DNA of 64,000 bases from Fulvivirga ulvae (GTDB lineage: Bacteria; Bacteroidota; Bacteroidia; Cytophagales; Cyclobacteriaceae). This document shows positions 1 to 8,420 of the stretch, in pieces. The notes below the pieces were generated by a model, which saw nothing but the letters and a program-made list of their open reading frames with translations, had not been told where the DNA came from and made no database searches. The translations under genes and the position numbers were made by a program. The DNA is taken from assembly GCF_021389975.1 (NCBI RefSeq), contig NZ_CP089981.1, positions 2,319,501-2,383,500 on the forward strand, read 5' to 3'. The first letter of the stretch is position 1, and the number at the start of each line of letters is the position of its first letter.

Positions 1-993
1 TTTAACCAGTTCCCCAGATATGAGAAAATGCTCACCATAATCGTTACAAATCGATTGTATTCTTGAAGCCGTATTGAGTACATCTCCATGATATGCTATA
101 TCACGTTTGATATTGCCGATTTCAGCAACCGTTACTAAACCACCGTGAACACCGGCTTTAAACTCGGGAACTACACCATATTTTTTCATATAGTGGTTTC
201 TTCGTTTTTCCAGGGCTTCTTTAAAGGCATAAAAAATAGAGATATATTCAAGTGTGATAATTACACGGTCGGTCCTCCAGGTAAGCACTACTTCATCACC
301 TACATATTGGTATATTTCTGCTTTGTATTTGTCAACAAGAAGATTGATGTCGTCAAAGCAATCTTTTATAAGTTGAGAGTATTTAATATTACCAAGCATC
401 TCAGCATATGTAGTTGAAGACTTAAGATCCATAAACAGGAATATGCGGTCTTCTACTACAGGGTGTTGATATTTGCCACTTATGAAGTTAATAAGGTTGT
501 TTAGTCCAAATTTTTTGATCGTTTGAATCACAAAGTTTACCAAAAGCGTCTGAAACCCCAGGAATATCAGGGCAAAGATAATGATCCAATAAACTAACTT
601 AAACTGGCTCATTTCCCTGATCGCATTTTTTGGAAAGAAATCAAACTGGCTCATTATAAGATAGACCGTAATGGTGCTTAACAGAAACCCTCCCAAATAA
701 ACAGCGCTCTTGATAAGGATCACTTTTCCGAAACTGTATTTTTCAACCAGAAGTTTTTCCGAAATCTCGTTAGCCCCGATGAAAAGCAGGCCAAATAACA
801 GGCCAAATAGTGTTGCTTCGAGCATTTGGAAAGGAGAAGCCCAATATTTGATCACCGGGTTCTGAATAGCCGAAAGGTCTATGTCTGCCAGCTCAATAAA
901 ACCGGTTACATTAGCCAGAGCAAACCATGAGGATAAGCCCATGATGAATACCCAGTATAGCAGAATAATAATGTATAGTTTTAGCTTATTCAC
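1..993 (-). CDS. Membrane-bound class III adenylate/guanylate cyclase (3' end outside window)
   Basis: Likely makes a cyclic nucleotide (probably cAMP) at the inner membrane. The reading frame is open to base 1, so 331 residues are visible and a few dozen C-terminal residues are missing, judging from the 375-residue paralog at 5293-6420. The first ~155 residues hold about four hydrophobic segments (near 5-27, 55-74, 90-113, 132-156). The cyclase domain follows: metal-binding Asp189 in FMDLKSSTT, Asp233 in YQYVGDEVV, and the DVLNTASR motif carrying the transition-state Asn and Arg. The start is taken as GTG at 993 because no ATG lies before the first membrane segment. All catalytic motifs are present, so it is probably active. 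It is divergent from the GAF-domain gene at 1230. Substrate (ATP or GTP) is inferred only. Confidence 0.85.
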   Translation of the reverse strand, partial: MNKLKLYIIILLYWVFIMGLSSWFALANVTGFIELADIDLSAIQNPVIKYWASPFQMLEATLFGLLFGLLFIGANEISEKLLVEKYSFGKVILIKSAVYLGGFLLSTITVYLIMSQFDFFPKNAIREMSQFKLVYWIIIFALIFLGFQTLLVNFVIQTIKKFGLNNLINFISGKYQHPVVEDRIFLFMDLKSSTTYAEMLGNIKYSQLIKDCFDDINLLVDKYKAEIYQYVGDEVVLTWRTDRVIITLEYISIFYAFKEALEKRRNHYMKKYGVVPEFKAGVHGGLVTVAEIGNIKRDIAYHGDVLNTASRIQSICNDYGEHFLISGELVK

Positions 994-1229
994 CTTATAA
1001 AATTAGAAGTTATTCCCGATTTTAAACGGTATTGGTCACGTTCATTTTACTTGTCTTTGAAGGATTTTTAAGTTTTTGAGATCGTTTTTAAAATATATTA
1101 AGGAGCAAAACGACTAAGTAGTATATAGTTAGCAGCCTGCGAAGGGTCCTTGTAAATTTTATATAAAGGGCCAAACCTAAACCTATTTAAACCTAATTTC
1201 GTTTTAGATTATTGTATAATACCTGAGAA

Positions 1230-3611
1230 ATGACTTATTGTAATATAAATCCCGCTGAATTTCCTTTTGTTAGTGTGCTCAATATGGCATCACTCATTAA
1301 CTACTGGGAGGCTAATCTGAAAACAAACACCTTGTTTTCTGGTTACCCTGCAGATGAAATCAGGCGAATGATTGATTCAGCACCGGAGTTAAGAAATCCT
1401 GTTTATGATCTTGGCGAGCTGGATAAACACAAGAAGCTAATGGGGCTTTTAATGAGTGCGGTTTTTCCTCCGGCCATGATAGAGTCGGAACTCTCAGCAG
1501 CTATTGTTCCTTTCAGCTTTCAGGGCATCTTTGCCACACCAGGTTATCACAAGATTATGCCGTTAGATCATATTCGTGAGGATGTGACAGTTAATTTTGC
1601 TGATGATAATATCATTGCCGGTAAAATAATGATGGCCTGTATATTTATTTTGAATAAATTTTATGGCACAAACCTGTCAATGGACAGACCAATGCTGGCT
1701 TCGGTTCCGGATGAGGAAACAGGATTGAAACAAATTTTTAAGGTAAATCTTAACACGCAATTTGTGGATGTCGTGTGTAACGGCGAGCCCGACCCAATCG
1801 ATAAAAAGGTGATCCGAGAGTTGCTCGATGACCTTTATAATACAGAACTGTGGCTAAAATATATTAAGCCGGAAAAATATCAATTTCAGGGTTTTGGTAT
1901 CATTAAACTTGTGGACGTCACTGTTGAAGAGATGTTGTCTTCAATTAAATACGACCTTTTGAAGAAGGATGCCGTTACCTGCGCGGAGAGCTTCCAATCC
2001 ATCCAGGAAAAAATCAGATCAATTTTCCGGTTACCGGAAATGAAAATGGGGCTGTCCTACATTGATCCTTATAATAACGTAATCTCTAATTACGGAGCGA
2101 GTGACTGGAGCAGCTTTATGATGCCAAATAGTGATGAAACGCTGACATGCGAGTGCTTCGAAGGATCGGTTTACGAGGAGGCATATCAAAAGATGAGGCC
2201 TGTAATAATTGAAGACCTTAGAGAGTATGAAAACAAGGGAACTATTGAACGGGCTTTACTAAAAAAGGGAATAAAGAGTATTGTGGTGGCTCCACTGGTT
2301 CACGATAAGGAGGTTATTGGTATGTTGGAGTTGGGAGCGCCTATTCCGGGGAAACTAAATCCAATGAATGCTGCCCAGGTGGAAAATGTCCTTCCTATGT
2401 TCACTGCTGCAGTAAAAAGAGTACTGGGTGAGATGCAAACTGAAGTTAGGGCTTTAATCCAGGAAGAGTGTACCGCTATTCACCCTACCGTAGAGTGGCG
2501 TTTTATGGAGGAAGGTTACGAGCTGATGAGTATGAGGAGAAAGGGAATAAAAGCAGAGCTTGGAGATATTATTTTCCCTGAAGTGTATCCCATATATGGC
2601 CTCTCTGATATCAGAAACTCATCACTGGAGAGAGCAAAGGCAATACAACAAGACCTTAAAAACAATCTGAAACAGGTTAAAAAGGTAATATCTACCATAC
2701 TGGAGTATAAAAATATGCCTATACTCGATGAAATCAATTATAGGGTAGATCTTGAAATAAAGAAAATATCCAGAGGACTTGATTCTGGTGATGAATCAAG
2801 TGTGCTGGAATTCCTTAGAAATGAAGTAGTGCCTACATTCAGTTATTTTAAGGAGTCGGAAGAACTACTCAGGCCGGTAATAGAAGATTATGAAAAGCTT
2901 ATTGATCCCAAGCTTGGAGTTATTTATGATAAGAGAAAGGATTTTGAAGAAAGCCTGACGAAGATCAATGAAACAATATCCATGTACCTTGATCAGGTAG
3001 AGCAACATGCCCAGGAAATGTTCCCCCACTATTTTGAAAAGTATAAAACCGATGGGGTTGAGTATAATATATATCTGGGTGAGTCACTGGTAAGAAACAA
3101 AAAGTTTAGCAAGATATACTTGAGGAACTTCAGACTCTGGCAACTGCTCACGCAATGTGAGATAGCAGTAAATATTGAAAAACTTAAGCCTGAATTACCA
3201 AAAGAGCTGGATATCACCCAGCTGATACTTGTGCATGGAGAGCCCCTGTCAATTAAGTTTAGAAAGGACGAAAAGCATTTCGATGTGGATGGTGCTTATA
3301 ACATTCGTTATGAAATAGTAAAGAAACGGATAGATAAAGCTTACATAAAAGGTTCCAGCGAGCGACTCACTCAACCGGGCAAGATTGCTATTGTTTATAC
3401 CCAGCAGAAGGAAGCGGAAGAGTACATGAGATACATAGAATATCTCAGGTCCATCGAATACCTAACAGGCGAAGTTGAGCACCTTGAACTGGAGGAGCTA
3501 CAGGGGGCAAATGGCTTGAAAGCCATTCGTGTGATGGTGAACTTAAAGTCGCAGGTTAAAGATTTTGGGAATGAGCTTCTAAAGGACGTAATAGCTGCCA
3601 TCAATGCTTAA
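1230..3611 (+). CDS. GAF-domain protein, cytoplasmic, function unknown
   Basis: A 793-residue protein without signal peptide or membrane segments. Residues ~240-400 resemble a GAF domain, with the pattern 'pviiedL...gikSivvaPL...evIGmLELg' typical of the second half of that fold. The N-terminal ~240 residues and the long, helix-rich, charged C-terminal half (~400-793) match nothing I can name. No histidine kinase, GGDEF or effector-like output domain is visible, so it may act as a soluble ligand-sensing or scaffold protein. It lies between two membrane cyclase paralogs; since many GAF domains bind cyclic nucleotides, a link to cAMP/cGMP is possible but is inference. Three AAACCTA repeats lie 35-57 bases upstream of the ATG. 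Confidence 0.75.
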   Translation: MTYCNINPAEFPFVSVLNMASLINYWEANLKTNTLFSGYPADEIRRMIDSAPELRNPVYDLGELDKHKKLMGLLMSAVFPPAMIESELSAAIVPFSFQGIFATPGYHKIMPLDHIREDVTVNFADDNIIAGKIMMACIFILNKFYGTNLSMDRPMLASVPDEETGLKQIFKVNLNTQFVDVVCNGEPDPIDKKVIRELLDDLYNTELWLKYIKPEKYQFQGFGIIKLVDVTVEEMLSSIKYDLLKKDAVTCAESFQSIQEKIRSIFRLPEMKMGLSYIDPYNNVISNYGASDWSSFMMPNSDETLTCECFEGSVYEEAYQKMRPVIIEDLREYENKGTIERALLKKGIKSIVVAPLVHDKEVIGMLELGAPIPGKLNPMNAAQVENVLPMFTAAVKRVLGEMQTEVRALIQEECTAIHPTVEWRFMEEGYELMSMRRKGIKAELGDIIFPEVYPIYGLSDIRNSSLERAKAIQQDLKNNLKQVKKVISTILEYKNMPILDEINYRVDLEIKKISRGLDSGDESSVLEFLRNEVVPTFSYFKESEELLRPVIEDYEKLIDPKLGVIYDKRKDFEESLTKINETISMYLDQVEQHAQEMFPHYFEKYKTDGVEYNIYLGESLVRNKKFSKIYLRNFRLWQLLTQCEIAVNIEKLKPELPKELDITQLILVHGEPLSIKFRKDEKHFDVDGAYNIRYEIVKKRIDKAYIKGSSERLTQPGKIAIVYTQQKEAEEYMRYIEYLRSIEYLTGEVEHLELEELQGANGLKAIRVMVNLKSQVKDFGNELLKDVIAAINA

Positions 3612-3630
3612 ATGACTTAACTCTCGAACA

Positions 3631-3885
3631 TCAAAACCAACTCCATATGTGTTTTTTATTTTTATTGGAAAAGACATTTATTCCATAAATACGAAGTCCG
3701 TGATAGATTAAAGCCAATGCCCAAAGTACTACAGGAAAAAGTAAGCCCCATCTTCCACGGATATCCTGAAAGATCATGAGAATGATACTTACATTGACAA
3801 TAAAATAAACAACTACATGTACAATGAAATAATTTAATTGTCGGAGTAGTTGTTTTGTTTTTTGATATAGCTCAGTATTATCCAC
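3631..3885 (-). CDS. Small 2TM-domain membrane protein
   Basis: An 84-residue protein with two hydrophobic segments (about residues 18-38 and 46-66) separated by a short polar turn containing RGRWG, and a C-terminal tail ending in KHIWSWF. This layout matches the 2TM domain family (PF13239) common in Bacteroidota, sometimes joined to LytTR regulators or histidine kinases; here it stands alone. Function is unknown. It is convergent with the GAF-domain gene, with 19 bases between the stop codons. Confidence 0.75.
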   Translation of the reverse strand: MDNTELYQKTKQLLRQLNYFIVHVVVYFIVNVSIILMIFQDIRGRWGLLFPVVLWALALIYHGLRIYGINVFSNKNKKHIWSWF

Positions 3886-3990
3886 CGTTTTCTCAAAACG
3901 GACATAGATTTAAAATGTTTTGGCTGGCTATCATTTTCTTCACCATTCCTTGTATATTAGTTTTTATATAACCAATAAATAATAGAGAAA

Positions 3991-4500
3991 ATGGCATTAC
4001 GTTTTGTAATACTCTTCCTAATGATGTCGGGGAAGTTACTCGCTCAGGGGGCCGAAGAATTAGATAGAAGGAATGGCTTTAAAGACATAAAAATGACCTC
4101 AAATATTGCGGAATATGAGGGGCTAGAATATAAGAAGGATATTGAAGATGAGGTTTTTCCTCAGGCTAAACTCTATACAGCTAAAAAGGGTTATTATGAA
4201 AATATTGGAAGCCTAAAAATCTTTGATCTCGAAGTTAAAGTGTATAAAGACTCAATATTTGAGATTAAAGTCATAACCGAAAAAGATCCTAATCTTTATA
4301 AAGGGCTAAAAAAGGCCTTCGGAGAACCGGAGTTTGCTTACCGGTCAAGTAAATATTACTGGCAGTCTGAACGCTTAAAACTCATGTATAGCTCGCATTC
4401 AAATAATAAGATCGAAATGGTTTACAGATCATATTTAATGAATGATAAACTGAAGGAAGAAAAGAAGCAGGAGGTAGAAGAGATCGTTGACGACTTTTAA
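3991..4500 (+). CDS. Secreted hypothetical protein
   Basis: A 169-residue protein starting with a short signal peptide (hydrophobic residues 3-14, likely cut after LLAQG near residue 20). The mature part is rich in Lys, Glu and Tyr; residues 30-150 look like a mixed alpha/beta fold with FxDLEVKVYKDSIFEIKV-like strands. The tail (150-169) is highly charged. I do not recognise the family. The gene ends 62 bases before the DUF4199 gene and may share its transcript. The N-terminal ATG is preceded by an A-rich stretch, normal for this phylum. Confidence 0.6.
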   Translation: MALRFVILFLMMSGKLLAQGAEELDRRNGFKDIKMTSNIAEYEGLEYKKDIEDEVFPQAKLYTAKKGYYENIGSLKIFDLEVKVYKDSIFEIKVITEKDPNLYKGLKKAFGEPEFAYRSSKYYWQSERLKLMYSSHSNNKIEMVYRSYLMNDKLKEEKKQEVEEIVDDF

Positions 4501-4562
4501 ATAAAGCGAGAAACAAATATAGTGGTTGCTGTGTTGTATTAATTACAGTAAACAGTACCACT

Positions 4563-5033
4563 ATGAGCAAGTATTCAATAGAGAAAATCGGACTCAGGTA
4601 CGGTATTTATGCGGCCGTAGCCTACATTTTGTTTTTTATTATCATGCAAATTGTTGGGTTGGCCCATTTCTACTGGCTAAGGGCGCTCAATTATGTCTTT
4701 CTTTTTTCGGCTGTATTTATGTCCATTAGAGACTACAAAAATGCCCATAAAGACTCATTTGCCTATCTTAATGGAATTGGTGTCGGTGTGGTTACCTCCA
4801 TCATTTCATGTCTCATTTTTGCGGTATTTTTATGCATTTACCTTGAGGCGATAAATCCTGATTTTATGACAGCCATCAAGGAAAATGAGATGTTTGGTAA
4901 GTACCTTAATCCTTACATTGCTGCTGCAGCGATTCTTTTTGAAGGTTCTTTCTCCGGTATTACTACGGCCTTTATTTTGATGCCCTATTTCAAAAAAAGC
5001 CATGCTGACGAAACAGGACAGCCCGTGCCATAG
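4563..5033 (+). CDS. DUF4199 family integral membrane protein
   Basis: A 156-residue membrane protein with four hydrophobic segments (about 11-31, 38-55, 71-95, 115-140). The pattern 'ygi..a...i' in helix 1, a short polar loop RDYKNAHKDSFAYLNG, and a glycine-rich helix 3 match DUF4199, a family found almost only in Bacteroidota and of unknown function. The C-terminal tail is polar and faces the cytoplasm if the family topology applies. It is followed by a 259-base gap before the second cyclase, in which I see no further gene. Confidence 0.75.
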   Translation: MSKYSIEKIGLRYGIYAAVAYILFFIIMQIVGLAHFYWLRALNYVFLFSAVFMSIRDYKNAHKDSFAYLNGIGVGVVTSIISCLIFAVFLCIYLEAINPDFMTAIKENEMFGKYLNPYIAAAAILFEGSFSGITTAFILMPYFKKSHADETGQPVP

Positions 5034-5292
5034 TGAGGCGGAAGCAGCTCTCTTTAAGACCTTATTATTGCTTTATATCCGTACATTTGCACATGCTTTA
5101 ATCCACGAAATGAGGAAACATTTCGGTAGATTACATGGTTTCAGAAGTCATGAGTGGTGCAATAAATAATTGCTTATCAGGTGTAGTACGGCAGAAATGT
5201 AGCGCCAAAACCTTATTCCGTTTATAACGTCTGATTTTTGTAACAGCTATACAGAATCATTTTTCAGTTAAGTCGAAGCTGCAAACCAATAA

Positions 5293-6420
5293 ATGAAGAA
5301 GATACTTTCAAACAATACAAAAATAAAGATCAGGACAGTTCTCTTTATTACCATTGGCTGGATACTTGTCGGAATGCTGAATATCTATTATAACCACCTG
5401 ATCATGTTGTCTCAGGAGGCATTTGAATTCAATGATTATGATCTTGAAACCGCCCTCTTAACCAATATGGTAGCATTATTTATAGCAGGATTAGGTGGGG
5501 GTTCACTTATTATTTTTTTTCTGAAAGACCGGCTTAGGAAGATGCCGTTAGGTATGGTTATCATCATCAACATGATTTCCTTCTTGCTGATAATTGCTCT
5601 GGTCAGTATTTTGGCCTTTGTTTTCTACTACTACATACTTGTAGGGGAGTCTTATTTTGATGGCGATCTCTGGTTTAACCTGGGTGAGTTTGTTACCAGC
5701 TATGGGTTCTTGCTTAACCTGATAGTTTGGACGGTGGTAACAACAGCAACCATAGTGGTGTTGCAGGTAAATGACAAATATGGGAAAGGGGTTTTTCTGG
5801 AGACGCTTTTGGGCAAGTACCACAACCCTATTAATGAAGAGCGTATTTTTATGTTTCTCGATCTCAAATCATCAACCACCATAGCGGAGAAGCTGGGGCA
5901 CAAAAAGTATTTTAAGTTGCTTAATCGCTTTTTTGAGGATGTTACTAAAGGTGTGATTGAAAATAAAGGCGACATTTATCAGTATGTGGGTGATGAGGTG
6001 GTGATCACCTGGACGCTGGAGGATGGCCTGGAAAATGCCAATTGTATTCGATGCTTTTTTGAGATTGAAAGTATTATCAACCGGCATGCTCATAAATACA
6101 TAGAGAAGTATAGGATAAAACCCACATTCAAAGCTGCATTGCATGGAGGTGAGGTTACTACAGGTGAGGTTGGTACCTTTAAGAAAGACATTATATTTAC
6201 CGGTGATGTGTTGAACACAACCTCTCGTATTGAAGACAAATGCAATGAATTTAATGCCAAGCTCCTGGTATCAGAATCTCTTATTGTTCAATTACCTGTT
6301 AATGGAGAGTTTAATGCCGAAGAAATAGGTGACATAGAGCTTAAGGGCAAGCAGAATCCTGTTAAGATTTATAAAGTATCCAGAGTATTTACCGGAGAGG
6401 AGCAAGTGGTAGTGGAATAG
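5293..6420 (+). CDS. Membrane-bound class III adenylate/guanylate cyclase
   Basis: A 375-residue paralog of the cyclase at the left edge. Four or more membrane segments (about 14-34, 55-78, 85-115, 136-157) precede the catalytic domain (~184-355). Metal-binding Asp190 (FLDLKSSTT) and Asp234 (YQYVGDEVV) are present, as is DVLNTTSR with Asn309 and Arg312; Lys280 in PTFKAALHGG sits where adenine-selecting Lys occurs in many class III cyclases. The linker GKYxxPxxExRIFxF is shared with the paralog. Both contain the complete catalytic set, so they should work as homodimers. The extracytoplasmic or membrane part probably senses a signal; which one is unknown. Confidence 0.88.
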   Translation: MKKILSNNTKIKIRTVLFITIGWILVGMLNIYYNHLIMLSQEAFEFNDYDLETALLTNMVALFIAGLGGGSLIIFFLKDRLRKMPLGMVIIINMISFLLIIALVSILAFVFYYYILVGESYFDGDLWFNLGEFVTSYGFLLNLIVWTVVTTATIVVLQVNDKYGKGVFLETLLGKYHNPINEERIFMFLDLKSSTTIAEKLGHKKYFKLLNRFFEDVTKGVIENKGDIYQYVGDEVVITWTLEDGLENANCIRCFFEIESIINRHAHKYIEKYRIKPTFKAALHGGEVTTGEVGTFKKDIIFTGDVLNTTSRIEDKCNEFNAKLLVSESLIVQLPVNGEFNAEEIGDIELKGKQNPVKIYKVSRVFTGEEQVVVE

Positions 6421-6441
6421 CCTGTTCCTGATCAGGTGTAA

Positions 6442-6477
6442 TGAGGCAGCCATAAATGAAAATTTACAGCTACCTCA
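6442..6477. terminator. Possible bidirectional hairpin between convergent genes
   Basis: The arms TGAGGCAGC (6442-6450) and GCTACCTCA (6469-6477) can pair over 9 positions with one G-T wobble and an 18-base loop. It lies between the stop codons of the cyclase and fabF. There is no clear T-run on either side, so the assignment is weak. Confidence 0.3.
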
Positions 6478-6498
6478 TCTTCATTATTTGTTATGCTT

Positions 6499-7749
6499 TT
6501 ATCCTTCCCATTTCTTGAAAAGTGCAATAGCATTATGACCACCAAAGCCAAAGGTATTACTCATGGCATAGTTGATGGTTTTTTCAACGCGCTTACCCAG
6601 AGTCAGGTTAATTCCCTCGGGTAAATCAGGGTCAACATTTTTGGTATTGATAGTGGGAGGGACAATATTCTCCTGCAAAGCTTTTACGGTGGCAATAGCT
6701 TCTACGGCACCGGCAGCACCAAGCAAATGGCCTGTCATAGACTTGGTAGCACTTACATGTAGTTTGCTGGTATCTTTCCACATGCGTGCAATGGCTGATA
6801 ACTCCGAAGGGTCTCCAACCGGGGTACTGGTGGCGTGTAGATTTATATAGTCTACATCATCTGCAGCTATGCCGGAGCCTTCCAGTGCCATTTCCATAGC
6901 TAAAATAGCACCCAGACCTTCAGGGTGAGTGGCTGTGGCATGGTATGCATCATTTGACATACCGGCGCCGATTACTTCTCCATATATCCTGGCACCTCTG
7001 TGCTGGGCATGCTCCAGGTCTTCAAGTATCAGAGCCCCGGCCCCCTCACCCATTACAAAGCCATCGCGATCAACATCAAAGGGTCTTGAGGCAGTCTCAG
7101 GGCTGTCATTTCTTGTAGACAGGGCTTTCATAGCTCCAAAGCCGCCAATTCCGGATTGTGTTATAGGCGCTTCAGAACCTCCGGCAATCATTAAACGGGC
7201 TTTGCCCCACTTGATATAATTGTAGGCATCCATTATGGCGCTTGTGGAGGATGCGCATGCCGATACCGTGCAGTAGTTTATACCCCTCAATCCATATTTT
7301 AGTGCAATAGCGCCAGATGGCGTGTCTACCAATATTTTAGGTATGAAAAATGGTGAGAAACGTGGTCCGCGATCTGAGCTTGCATATTCAAGCACTTCAT
7401 TTTCAAATGTATGGATACCGCCGTTTCCAGATGCCCAGATAACACCAAATTTATTAACATCGGTCTTATCCAGCTTAATACCACTATCAATCATTGCCTG
7501 TTCGGAGGCGATAATGCTGTATAATGTAAAAGGGTCGTTTTTACGGATATCCTTACGGTCGAAATGATCTTCAAGATTAAGTCCTTTCAGTTCACAGGCG
7601 AATTTTGTTTTAAAAAGTTCTGTATCAAATTTTGTAATAGGTCCTGCTCCGCTTTGCCCTTCTATAAGGTTGCCCCAGAAGGTCTTAACATCGTTGCCAA
7701 TGGGTGTCAATGCACCAAGACCTGTTATTACTACTCGTTTAGTTGTCAT
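6499..7749 (-). CDS. fabF: Beta-ketoacyl-ACP synthase II (condensing enzyme)
   Basis: Elongates acyl-ACP with malonyl-ACP in fatty acid synthesis. The 416-residue length is normal for KAS II. The catalytic triad is visible: Cys165 in TVSACASSTS, His305 in NLHATSTPVGD and His341 in GHLLGAAGA; the C-terminal NTFGFGGHNA motif is also present. The start codon lies inside the 3' end of the TetR gene (11-base overlap), so the two are translationally coupled and share the regulated promoter at 8315-8346. In this phylum the housekeeping fabF often lies beside acpP and rnc; neither is here, so this may be a second, regulated condensing enzyme for membrane remodelling. That role is inference. Confidence 0.92.
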   Translation of the reverse strand: MTTKRVVITGLGALTPIGNDVKTFWGNLIEGQSGAGPITKFDTELFKTKFACELKGLNLEDHFDRKDIRKNDPFTLYSIIASEQAMIDSGIKLDKTDVNKFGVIWASGNGGIHTFENEVLEYASSDRGPRFSPFFIPKILVDTPSGAIALKYGLRGINYCTVSACASSTSAIMDAYNYIKWGKARLMIAGGSEAPITQSGIGGFGAMKALSTRNDSPETASRPFDVDRDGFVMGEGAGALILEDLEHAQHRGARIYGEVIGAGMSNDAYHATATHPEGLGAILAMEMALEGSGIAADDVDYINLHATSTPVGDPSELSAIARMWKDTSKLHVSATKSMTGHLLGAAGAVEAIATVKALQENIVPPTINTKNVDPDLPEGINLTLGKRVEKTINYAMSNTFGFGGHNAIALFKKWEG

Positions 7750-8305
7750 GGTTAGTTGGAGTTATGTCTAATTTGATTTGGTTTTTAATTTGTTCGAATT
7801 TTTCGTGACCTAATACCCGTGCTATTTGCAGGCCTGCTGTCAAACTGGTCACTAAAACTGCTGCTTTTGCGTTAGCGGATCCGTTAAAGTAAAAGGTGCC
7901 TGTACTCCTTCCCTCTTCCAGTAGTTCAGTTAGCCATAGGTTTATATCAACTACCATGGAATGTAAGCATACTCTCATGCTTTCAGGAACAGCATACAGA
8001 TCACTGGAAATAGAACCCACCATACAAATGCGGTTATGGAGCATCTTGTTATCGTATATGGTAAAAAATCTGTCTAGCTTTTGCCACGGATTAAGCATGC
8101 TGACTTCATCCCGCCACTTAGTTATATTTTCATGCTCAGTACGAATAACAACACACCCCAGCGCTTCCTTGCCGGGAAAATGATAATATATGGCAGCATT
8201 TTTAATACCCAGCGGAACGGAAATATCCCTAAAACTGAAGGCATTATAGCCGACCTTTAAAATCAATTCTTTTGCGACAGCCAGTATTTTGTCACGAGTA
8301 TTCAT
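7739..8305 (-). CDS. TetR/AcrR family transcriptional regulator
   Basis: A 188-residue repressor-type protein. Residues ~1-48 form the N-terminal helix-turn-helix of the TetR family: KILAVAKELILKVGYNAFSF, then RDISVPLGIKNAAIYYHFPGK, with the hallmark 'iYYHFpgKEaL'. The rest is the helical ligand-binding and dimer domain, ligand unknown. I chose ATG 8305 rather than an upstream TTG at 8317, because the latter overlaps the -7 element. It is first in an operon with fabF, so its ligand may be a fatty-acyl compound (inference by analogy with FabR/FadR-like TetR proteins). Its own promoter carries a perfect palindrome, indicating autorepression. Confidence 0.85.
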   Translation of the reverse strand: MNTRDKILAVAKELILKVGYNAFSFRDISVPLGIKNAAIYYHFPGKEALGCVVIRTEHENITKWRDEVSMLNPWQKLDRFFTIYDNKMLHNRICMVGSISSDLYAVPESMRVCLHSMVVDINLWLTELLEEGRSTGTFYFNGSANAKAAVLVTSLTAGLQIARVLGHEKFEQIKNQIKLDITPTNHDN

Positions 8306-8314
8306 ATCACAAGA

Positions 8315-8346
8315 CAAATTTACTTACTTATAGGTAAGTAATCAAA
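8315..8346 (-). promoter_or_regulatory. Promoter of the TetR-fabF operon
   Basis: On the minus strand TTTG (8346-8343) is followed after exactly 20 bases by TAAATTTG (8322-8315), a full match to the Bacteroidota sigma-A consensus TTTG-N19-21-TAnnTTTG. Transcription would begin only a few bases before ATG 8305, so the mRNA would be nearly leaderless. Confidence 0.7.
8320..8341. promoter_or_regulatory. TetR-type operator palindrome
   Basis: TTACTTAC (8320-8327) and GTAAGTAA (8334-8341) are perfect 8-base inverted repeats around the 6-base spacer TTATAG. The palindrome fills the space between the -33 and -7 elements, where a bound dimer would exclude RNA polymerase. Size and symmetry fit TetR-family sites. 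Confidence 0.7.
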
Positions 8347-8359
8347 ATCTGAAGCTAAT

Positions 8360-8390
8360 AAAAAACCCTCCGGATAAGTATCACAGAGGG
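8360..8390 (-). terminator. Intrinsic terminator after the AsmA-like gene
   Basis: Read on the minus strand, CCCTC pairs with GAGGG around a 15-base loop and is followed directly by TTTTTT. It separates the AsmA-like transcript from the TetR promoter, which begins 14 bases further on. Confidence 0.65.
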
Positions 8391-8420
8391 CTTCTCTTTT
8401 ATAAATGCTTTATAGAAGCT

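Noticed and set aside
5109..5168. 19-codon frame beginning MRKHFGRLHG in the gap before the second cyclase
   Set aside because: Too short, no ribosome binding or promoter signal, no family match.
6499..8305. Polyketide or secondary-metabolite cluster around fabF
   Set aside because: Only one condensing enzyme and a TetR gene are present, with no ketoreductase, ACP or tailoring genes nearby.
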